Assembly (NCBI GenBank): GCA_032250895.1
Contig: JAVVEZ010000022.1
Coordinates: forward strand, 1-44,480
Reading direction: 5' to 3'
DNA length: 44,480 nucleotides
Origin: JAVVEZ01 sp032250895
GTDB lineage: Bacteria; Pseudomonadota; Gammaproteobacteria; Pseudomonadales; Pseudohongiellaceae
Shown here: in pieces, positions 9,401 to 14,844 of the stretch
How positions within the stretch are numbered: the stretch's first letter is position 1
How the letters are laid out: each line of letters opens with the position of its first letter
Program-made: the position numbers and the translations under genes
The notes under the pieces: model-generated
What the model saw: the letters and a program-made list of their open reading frames with translations, nothing else
The model's database searches: none
What the model was told of the DNA's origin: nothing

Positions 9401-9969
9401 CGCTGCCCCAGGCTGACCGCCATTACGACCTGTTCATCATCGCCAGGGCGACCGGCTCTTTGCAATTCCAGGTAAAAACTGTCGGGAAAAAGTCTCATCC
9501 ACTGCCGCAGGCAGGATTCTGCCAGGCTTTGATCGTCATTCAGCAGGGCTTTGCCGATATCCCCATGGCGTGCTCCCGACAGAGCGATCAGACCCTCGGT
9601 ATTTCCTTCCAGCCAGCTGCGCTTGATACAGACATTGCCCCGGTATTGCCCCTCCAGGTGCGCCCGGGAGATCAATTCGGTGAGGCGCCGGTAGCCATCC
9701 AGATTTCTGACCAACAGAACCAATAGCGAAACCTGTTCAGGATTGTCCTCTTCCATCACCAGCACATCACAACCACAAATGGCTTTTATGCCCTGCCTGT
9801 TGGCAGCATCGTAGAATTTGATGAGCGTATACAGATTGACATGGTCGGTAATGGCAACCGCCGGCATTCCCAATTCGGCAACCTGTTTCGTCAGTGCCTT
9901 TACCCGCACCAATCCATCCATGACGGAATATTCGGAATGAACGCGCAAATGCACAAAATCAGGGGTCAT
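6475..9969 (-). CDS. dnaE: DNA polymerase III alpha subunit
   Basis: This is the catalytic subunit of the replicative polymerase, the DnaE1 type of gammaproteobacteria (1164 aa; E. coli 1160). The N-terminal PHP domain begins FVHLRVHSEYSVMDG (5-19) and continues PAVAITDHVNLYTL. The palm carries the three metal-binding aspartates Asp402 and Asp404 in PDFDVDFCMDGRD and Asp556 in GLVKFDFLGLRTL, all offset by one from the E. coli residues. The fingers segment includes PGRGSGAGSLVAYAL (361-375) and the C-terminal part has the OB-fold region LVAGLVHDLRIIKSRRGDNI. The ATG is 96 bp after the rnhB stop. Its place after rnhB and before accA is the standard order. Confidence 0.98.
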   Translation of the reverse strand: MTPDFVHLRVHSEYSVMDGLVRVKALTKQVAELGMPAVAITDHVNLYTLIKFYDAANRQGIKAICGCDVLVMEEDNPEQVSLLVLLVRNLDGYRRLTELISRAHLEGQYRGNVCIKRSWLEGNTEGLIALSGARHGDIGKALLNDDQSLAESCLRQWMRLFPDSFYLELQRAGRPGDDEQVVMAVSLGQRLDCPVVATNDVRFLTASEFEAHEVRVCINERRTLDDPRRPRIYSESQYLRSPAEMAELFDDLPEALQNSVEIAKRCNLRLQLGKAFLPSYPTPDGMTTEEFFRLESEKGLKKRLEKLYDPGRADFATITRPYHERLRFELEIINQMEFPGYFLIVMEFIQWAKDNGIPVGPGRGSGAGSLVAYALKITDIDPLQYDLLFERFLNPERVSMPDFDVDFCMDGRDRVIEHVADRYGHDAVSQIITFGTMAAKAVIRDVARVQGKSYGLADKLSKLVPFEPGMTLEKAFKQEPLLEEFVASDEEAQEIMEMAFKLEGLVRNVGKHAGGVVIAPTRLTDFVPLYCDESGSNLVTQFDKSDVESAGLVKFDFLGLRTLTIIDWALKMINAQSGAAPVDITRIPLDESAVYQMLERGETTAVFQLESRGMKDLIKRLRPNTFEDIIALVALFRPGPLGSGMVDDFINRKHGRASVSYPHPDLEPVLKNTYGVILYQEQVMKIAQVLANYTLGGADMLRRAMTKKKAEEMQKQREIFQEGARKNNIDAEQASAIFDLMEKFGDYGFNKSHSAAYALVSYQTAWLKCHYPAHFMAAVLSADMQNTDKIVVLVEECRRMNLVLIPPDVNAGQFAFTVNGEGCIVYGLGAIKGLGEGPVENLVKAREEGGAFANLFDFCRRTDAGVFNKRAIEALIRSGAFDSFGADRAVLMASMSEAVKTAEQSSRNQASGTDDLFGEVVPAADTEIYRNFRAVRPWSDQRRLQEEKETLGLYLSGHPIEQYLPEIARISKNRINNLKPERSPQLVAGLVHDLRIIKSRRGDNIAIVTLDDRSARIDVSLFGEVYEQCHDNLQRDTVVVVDGIVSQDEYSGNGTLQIRARQLWSFQQARQQFAKSIGLNLHQQHLAVESLLKLEGILADYRVQAMGTPDPAESPPACEVVVTYECKGARGNIVLGEAWRVKPHDELLHRLREQYGENQIVLNY

Positions 9970-10065
9970 GGGCTGGCTTGGAGAATGATTGAGAACGTGG
10001 GAAACGGCATAAATTCTAGCGGTATTGGCCGCCGATTGACACCCCCATTGAACACAGACTGCGGC

Positions 10066-10701
10066 TTATAGCAAGGCAGCAACCGGAGCGAAAGAACGAC
10101 GATGTATCGCGGAGGGACCCAGGGCCTTCAAGGCCAGTAAATGCGCCGGGGTCGGATAGCCTTTATGACGGGCGAAGCCATAGCCCGGGTAGCGTTCATC
10201 CAGACCCTGCAACTCACGATCACGCGTAACCTTGGCAAGAATGGACGCCGCTGCTATGGCCTGTATCCTGCCATCTCCCCTGACGACCACCTGCGCGGGA
10301 TAGGACCATGACGGGCAGCGATTGCCATCGACATAGACAAACTCGGGTCTTATGGACAGGGCATCGACGGCTCTTGTCATCGCCAGCAGGCTTGCCTGCA
10401 GGATATTGAGCTGATCGATCTCCGCCACACTCGCTCTGGCGATGGCAAAGGCAAGCGCACCCTGACAGATCTCGGCATAGAGAGCTTCCCGCCGTGATTC
10501 GGACAGTTTCTTGGAATCATTCAGACCGGCAATCGGTCGTGCCGGATCGAGAATCACCGCCGCCGACACCACATCACCGGCCAGCGGCCCTCTGCCCACC
10601 TCGTCGGTACCCGCAATCAACAAGCCCTTGTGAGCCTCTTCAAGCCAGAAGGTCAAAGGTTGCGGGAAGGGTTTTCCGGCCCCGGTTTTTGCTTTTTGCA
10701 T
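10066..10701 (-). CDS. rnhB: Ribonuclease HII
   Basis: RNase HII nicks RNA-DNA hybrids and removes single ribonucleotides misincorporated into DNA. The product is 211 aa from the chosen ATG at 10699-10701, which has GGAG five bases upstream. The same frame is open further upstream, across lpxB, but that stretch has no RnhB similarity. The catalytic Asp33-Glu34 lie in the AGTDEVGRGPLAGDVV motif, followed by GLNDSKKLSESRRE, the FVYVDGN aspartate, and IAAASILAKVTRD with its aspartate. YPGYGFARHKGYPT and GPSAIHRRSFAPV are the family C-terminus. The gene starts 49 bp inside the end of lpxB, so translation is probably coupled. About 13 residues at the N-terminus are extra compared with the 198-aa E. 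coli enzyme. Confidence 0.95.
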   Translation of the reverse strand: MQKAKTGAGKPFPQPLTFWLEEAHKGLLIAGTDEVGRGPLAGDVVSAAVILDPARPIAGLNDSKKLSESRREALYAEICQGALAFAIARASVAEIDQLNILQASLLAMTRAVDALSIRPEFVYVDGNRCPSWSYPAQVVVRGDGRIQAIAAASILAKVTRDRELQGLDERYPGYGFARHKGYPTPAHLLALKALGPSAIHRRSFAPVAALL

Positions 10702-11834
10702 AACAACTCCAAAACTGCCCGTGCCGCCGTGGCGCTGGCTCCCCGTCTCAACTGTTGATGAATCGTCTCGTATTCCTCTAGCAAGCCAGGTAGCTCCCGG
10801 CGGGCCAGGAGAGCACTCAATGGCGGTTCCAGCGTATCCGCATTGACCTCGTTCTGAAGGTATTCTGCGACAATTTTTTTCCCGGCCAGCAGGTTGGGCA
10901 GGGAAAACCAGGGAATCTTCACCAGCAGGTAAAGTATCCAGTACGAAAGCCAGGCCATGCGATAGCAGACCAGCATGGGCTTTTTCAACAACAGGCCTTC
11001 CAGTGCGGCGGTTCCCGACGCCAGCAAAAGCGCATCGGCAGCTGCCATCACGTCCCGGGAACGGCCATCGCTCAGAATAAGGTCCAGAGTCGGAAAATGG
11101 CTGTTCATGATGGCCTGTATCTGCTCTTTCCTGGCCATGGATGCACAGGGAATCACTATCTGCAAGTCTGGCCAGTGCCGCAGGCATCTGGCCGCTGCCT
11201 GCAGAAACGGCAAGGCCAGACGTCCCACTTCGTCCTGACGACTGCCTGGCAGCAGCGCCAGAACCCTTCGCTCTGGATCCAGGTTCAGATTCAGGCGCGC
11301 CTGCCGGACATCGATATTGAGCGGAATGTCATCTGCCAGGGGATGGCCGGTGAACACCACAGGGACCCCGTGTTCTTCGTAGAAAGCAGCTTCAAAAGGA
11401 AACAGCGTCAGCATCAGATCGACTGAGCGGGCAATCTTCCTGATCCGCCTGCGGCGCCAGGCCCAGACCGAGGGACTGACATAGTGCACACAGGGAATTC
11501 CATGCTGCTTTAATTGCTCCGCCATGCCGAGATTGAAATCGGGCGCATCGATGCCAATAAAAACGTCCGGGGGATCCGCAACAAAATATTCAATGGTTTG
11601 CCGCCGGATCGCCAGGAGTTCCCGCAATCTCAGCAAGGGCGCGACCAGCCCCATCACCGACAGCCTTTCCATCGGCACCCTGCTCAGCAGGCCCTGAGCC
11701 ATCATCTGCGGGCCACCGATGCCCACAAACGTCACTTCCGGCTCTTTCTGTCTGAGTGCAGCCATAAGCCCGGCACCCAGAACATCGCCGGATAATTCAC
11801 CCGCCAGAATTCCCACACGCAAGGGACGCTTCAT
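10653..11834 (-). CDS. lpxB: Lipid-A-disaccharide synthase
   Basis: LpxB (family GT19) joins 2,3-diacyl-GlcN-1-P (lipid X) to UDP-2,3-diacyl-GlcN to form the lipid A disaccharide, at the inner face of the cytoplasmic membrane. The 393-aa product begins VGILAGELSGDVLGAGLMAAL and has FVGIGGPQMMAQGL, FIGIDAPDFN, HYVSPSVWAWRRRRI, VVFTGHPLADDI, LLPGSRQDEV and LLASGTAALEGLLLKKPMLV, the standard segments in order. E. coli LpxB is 382 aa. Its 3' end overlaps rnhB by 49 bp. It is separated from lpxA by 51 bp that contain a copy of a short repeat, so it is slightly detached from the otherwise tight lpxD-fabZ-lpxA run. Confidence 0.97.
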   Translation of the reverse strand: MKRPLRVGILAGELSGDVLGAGLMAALRQKEPEVTFVGIGGPQMMAQGLLSRVPMERLSVMGLVAPLLRLRELLAIRRQTIEYFVADPPDVFIGIDAPDFNLGMAEQLKQHGIPCVHYVSPSVWAWRRRRIRKIARSVDLMLTLFPFEAAFYEEHGVPVVFTGHPLADDIPLNIDVRQARLNLNLDPERRVLALLPGSRQDEVGRLALPFLQAAARCLRHWPDLQIVIPCASMARKEQIQAIMNSHFPTLDLILSDGRSRDVMAAADALLLASGTAALEGLLLKKPMLVCYRMAWLSYWILYLLVKIPWFSLPNLLAGKKIVAEYLQNEVNADTLEPPLSALLARRELPGLLEEYETIHQQLRRGASATAARAVLELLCKKQKPGPENPSRNL

Positions 11835-11854
11835 TGGCTTTGCCTGAATGCTGA

Positions 11855-11885
11855 GGAAGCTCTGAATAACTCTGGCATGTCTCTG
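11855..11885. repeat. Short interspersed repeat, copy 2 (lpxA/lpxB spacer)
   Basis: This is the second copy of the element at 5360-5391; on the plus strand it begins GGAAGCTCTGAATAACTCTG. It ends immediately before the lpxA stop codon (11886-11888) and fills most of the 51-bp lpxA-lpxB spacer. The two copies lie about 6.5 kb apart in the same orientation and both in gaps between minus-strand genes. I found no third copy by eye. Confidence 0.6.
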
Positions 11886-12656
11886 CTAACGGATAATGCC
11901 TCTGCTGGCCGCATTGAGAGAGTCAATCAAGAACCTGATATGGACGCATTCTGCCACCATGTCTTCAAGATGAGAAAGGGACTCTTCCAGGCGGAAACCC
12001 TGTCGGTAAAGAATTTTATAGGCCTTGCGCAGCGACCTGATATCGGCCGCAGTAAAACCCCGCCTTTCCAGACCGATGCTATTGATACCCCTGGGGGCTG
12101 GCGGATTGCCATTGACGATGATGTAGGCTGGCACATCCATATTGATGTGGGTAAAACCACCGACAAAGCTGTGAGCGCCAATTTTCAGGAACTGGTTGAC
12201 ACCGGAATATCCTCCCAGAATCGCCCAGTCCGCCACTTCCACATGCCCGCTGATGGCGGCATTGTTGGCAAAAACCGTATGATCACCCACTGTGCAGTCA
12301 TGCGCCACATGGGCATAGGGCATCAGCAGATTGTTTGAACCAATGCGGGTAAGACCACCACCTCCCCCCGTACCGCGATGAATCGTCACCCCTTCCCGGA
12401 CTGTGTTGTCATCCCCTATTTCAAGCCAGGAGACTTCCCCATGATACTTCTTGTCAGAGGGATCCTCACCCACCGACGAAAACTGGAACACGCGATTGTT
12501 GCGCCCCAGAATGGTGTGACTGCGGATAATGACGTGGGAGGCTATTTTGCAGGCATCGCCAATGACTACCTCGGGACCAATCACCGTCCACGGACCGATC
12601 TCGACATCCCTCCCTATCCTGGCCGAAGGATGAATGAGTGCTTCCTGGCCACCCAC
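11886..12656 (-). CDS. lpxA: UDP-N-acetylglucosamine O-acyltransferase
   Basis: LpxA moves a 3-hydroxyacyl chain from acyl carrier protein to the 3-OH of UDP-GlcNAc, the first step of lipid A synthesis. I chose the GTG at 12654-12656 because an AGGAAAG ribosome site lies upstream and the protein then begins GGQEALIHPSARIG, in register with E. coli MIDKSAFVHPTAIV. That gives 256 aa (E. coli 262). An upstream extension would run into fabZ. Left-handed beta-helix hexapeptides fill the first two thirds. His119 in AHVAHDC is the catalytic base (E. coli His125). The acyl-length ruler position (E. coli Gly173) is Gly167, which favours a long chain such as C14 over the C10 of Pseudomonas. Only two bases separate it from fabZ. 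Confidence 0.95.
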   Translation of the reverse strand: MGGQEALIHPSARIGRDVEIGPWTVIGPEVVIGDACKIASHVIIRSHTILGRNNRVFQFSSVGEDPSDKKYHGEVSWLEIGDDNTVREGVTIHRGTGGGGGLTRIGSNNLLMPYAHVAHDCTVGDHTVFANNAAISGHVEVADWAILGGYSGVNQFLKIGAHSFVGGFTHINMDVPAYIIVNGNPPAPRGINSIGLERRGFTAADIRSLRKAYKILYRQGFRLEESLSHLEDMVAECVHIRFLIDSLNAASRGIIR

Positions 12657-12658
12657 AA

Positions 12659-13096
12659 TTATTCTTTCCTTTCCACACACATGATGACAGCGGAACAGGC
12701 CAGCTCGCCATCGACGGATGCCCTGCAATCAAACTTGTAAAGCCCCCTGCGCACGGTTATCAGATGGGCTTCCAGCATCAAGCGATCACCCGGCACCACA
12801 GGCCTTTTCAGGCGGACATCGTCCGCACCCACGAAGTAATAGATATAGCCATCTTCCGGCTTTTTTTCTTCACTCTTGAAGCCCAGCACACCTGCCGCCT
12901 GCGCCAGCGCTTCAATGATCAGTACCCCCGGCATGATCGGCTTTCCGGGAAAATGACCCTGAAAAAACTCCTCATTGACGCTAACGTTCTTATACGCCTT
13001 GATTCTTTTCCCGAGTTCCAGTTCCACGACCCTGTCCACCAGCAAAAAGGGGTAACGTTGCGGAAGATAAGCCTTGATCTCGCTGATATGCATCAT
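12659..13096 (-). CDS. fabZ: 3-hydroxyacyl-ACP dehydratase FabZ
   Basis: FabZ dehydrates 3-hydroxyacyl-ACP in the fatty acid elongation cycle and so competes with LpxA and LpxD for the same substrate, which explains its place between them. From the ATG at 13094-13096 (AGGA seven bases upstream) the product is 145 aa (E. coli 151). The frame stays open upstream, but the added residues are proline- and lysine-rich and do not resemble FabZ. The hot-dog fold motifs are clear: LPQRYPFLLVDRV, FFQGHFPGKPIMPGVL with catalytic His48, and IEALAQAAG with Glu62. The next ATG three bases on would also serve as a start. Confidence 0.96.
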   Translation of the reverse strand: MMHISEIKAYLPQRYPFLLVDRVVELELGKRIKAYKNVSVNEEFFQGHFPGKPIMPGVLIIEALAQAAGVLGFKSEEKKPEDGYIYYFVGADDVRLKRPVVPGDRLMLEAHLITVRRGLYKFDCRASVDGELACSAVIMCVERKE

Positions 13097-13190
13097 ATTC
13101 TTGTCCTGAATGGTCTTTCTAAATATCGTCTTGAACGGCAAATTGATTTCGCTGAGCCCCGGCCTGCGCGCCGGAGCGGCGGCAGTGGGT

Positions 13191-14240
13191 TTATTCAGCG
13201 GCTCCGTGGTCTTTTTTGTCACTGGATTTTTCAATTTTCCGCAGTCGCCTTGATATGTTATCAAGTTGCCCGAAGCGCACAGCATTACGGCGCCAGGTAA
13301 GCGTATCCGTCAGAAACGTGCCGCTGGAATACATTCCTTGCATTGTGATGGAGCGATTTACCAGAGACATGGCCGTGATGGTGACACCATCCGCTACAGT
13401 CACGTGATTGCTGATCCCGACGCCGCCGGCAATAGTACAATTTTTACCAATCACAGCGCTACCGGCAATGCCGGTACAGCCACAAATGAGCGTATTGGCC
13501 CCTATTCTGACGTTATGTGCAATCTGCACCAGATTATCAATTTTGACCCCTGCCTCTATGATGGTATCGTCCAGCGCCCCCCGATCAACGGTGCTGCCTG
13601 CTCCAATTTCGACATCATCACCTATCTGTACTGTACCCAGTTGCGCAATTTTTATGTGCTTCCCGTCATCCTGGGCAAAACCAAAGCCATCGCTGCCAAT
13701 GACGGCACCTGAATGTATACAGCACCTCTTACCCATATTCACGCCTTGATACAGCACGACATTGGGATGCAGAACACTGCCCTCGCCAACCCGGCAATCA
13801 GCGCCGATACTGGAATTGGCACCGACAGTGACAGCCTTGCCGATAAACGTATTGGCACCAATCACGACATTGGCATGAATCGTCGCTGTCGCATCCACCC
13901 GTGCACTGGGGTGGATGCTGGCCCTTGGATCGATCGCGGGCGTATGAATCGGCCTTGGCTCAAACAAACGACTGGCCTTTGCATAGCTCAGATAGGGGGA
14001 GGCCGACAACAGACAGTTGCCGGGATATTTTTCACGGTAATCCGGATGCAGAATAACAGCCGACGCCCGTGTTTTCTGCAAGTCGGCCAGATAGCGGGGG
14101 TTACTGAAGAAGCTCAGCTGGCCTGTCCTGGCACGGCCAAGAGTGGCCATACTGCTGACTGAAACCGAAGGATCCCCTGACAGCTCGACATCCAGCAGTT
14201 CCGCCAGGCTTGCCAATGAAAATTCAGTCAGCTTGGCCAC
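13191..14240 (-). CDS. lpxD: UDP-3-O-(3-hydroxyacyl)glucosamine N-acyltransferase
   Basis: LpxD adds the N-linked 3-hydroxyacyl chain in the third step of lipid A synthesis. The 349-aa product (E. coli 341) starts at a GTG seven bases after the skp stop; no better in-frame start exists upstream. It has the N-terminal uridine-binding domain (LAELLDVELSGDPSV, TGQLSFFSNPRY), then a hexapeptide beta-helix (RASIHPSARVDATATI onward). The family core follows: IGSDGFGFAQDDGKHIKIAQ, GAGSTVDRGALDDT and DNLVQIAHNVRIGANT with the catalytic histidine. The C-terminal helix (LDNISRRLRKIEK) binds ACP in this family. The 94 bp to fabZ is the longest gap inside the lpx run. Confidence 0.96.
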   Translation of the reverse strand: MAKLTEFSLASLAELLDVELSGDPSVSVSSMATLGRARTGQLSFFSNPRYLADLQKTRASAVILHPDYREKYPGNCLLSASPYLSYAKASRLFEPRPIHTPAIDPRASIHPSARVDATATIHANVVIGANTFIGKAVTVGANSSIGADCRVGEGSVLHPNVVLYQGVNMGKRCCIHSGAVIGSDGFGFAQDDGKHIKIAQLGTVQIGDDVEIGAGSTVDRGALDDTIIEAGVKIDNLVQIAHNVRIGANTLICGCTGIAGSAVIGKNCTIAGGVGISNHVTVADGVTITAMSLVNRSITMQGMYSSGTFLTDTLTWRRNAVRFGQLDNISRRLRKIEKSSDKKDHGAAE

Positions 14241-14247
14241 TGAATCA

Positions 14248-14787
14248 TTACTGTCGATTGAGTATTTCGGTTACTCGTGCAGTGATGTCATAGGAGGAAC
14301 GGAAATGAACGGCGGCTTCTGCCCGAAGCACGATATCGTAGTTTTCCGCGTCTACCACTTCCTGAATGGCCTGAAAAAGGTTGGGCGCAAGGGCCTGCTG
14401 GAATTCCTGCTGTCGCTGCTGCACCAGCTCCTGCAATTTCTGCACGAGGTATTGATACTGAACACCGATCTCCTCGATCTGGTCATTCAGCTTTTTCTGC
14501 TCGGCCGGGCTCAGAACGGCAGCATCCTTCTGCAGCCGCTGCTGTAATGTCTGAGCCTCTGTAGCCAGGTTTCTCACCTTTGCTTCATCGGCCGCAGTTT
14601 CAACCTTCATTTCAGCATCGGCAGCCTTGGCTTTTTCCGTGTTGAACAAGGCCGCACGCATGTCGAGAACGGCTATTTTCAATCCGCTGTTCCCAGTCTC
14701 AGCACTCTCATCAGCAGCCTGTGCAAGGTTGCTGAGTGATACCAAAAACGTTACTGTCAAGAATATTTTGCCTAATAAGCTCTTCAC
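14248..14787 (-). CDS. skp: OmpH/Skp family periplasmic chaperone
   Basis: Skp is a trimeric periplasmic chaperone that holds unfolded outer membrane proteins on their way to the BamA machine, the gene directly upstream. The product has a cleavable signal peptide (SLLGKIFLTVTFLVSLSNLAQA) followed by about 155 residues. These begin GLKIAVLDMRAALFNTEKAKAADAEM and then form a long, charged, Gln-rich coiled coil (residues about 60-125), as in the Skp tentacles. The start is uncertain: GGAG is ideally placed (six bases) for the GTG at 14785-14787, while two ATGs just upstream (14790 and 14793) are too close to it. Sequence conservation in this family is low, so the call rests on architecture and on its position between bamA and lpxD. 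Confidence 0.9.
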   Translation of the reverse strand: MKSLLGKIFLTVTFLVSLSNLAQAADESAETGNSGLKIAVLDMRAALFNTEKAKAADAEMKVETAADEAKVRNLATEAQTLQQRLQKDAAVLSPAEQKKLNDQIEEIGVQYQYLVQKLQELVQQRQQEFQQALAPNLFQAIQEVVDAENYDIVLRAEAAVHFRSSYDITARVTEILNRQ

Positions 14788-14844
14788 CATCATCTCCAAC
14801 TTTCGTTATCCTAATTTGAGGTTCATTATTATGACTGACTTTCG

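Noticed and set aside
10702..11187. N-terminal extension of RnhB by about 160 residues
   Set aside because: The stretch overlaps lpxB in another frame and has no RnhB features; the ATG at 10701 has a good ribosome site.
13097..13285. Upstream extension of FabZ by 63 residues
   Set aside because: It is proline/lysine-rich, reaches into lpxD and does not resemble FabZ; the ATG at 13096 fits the family start.
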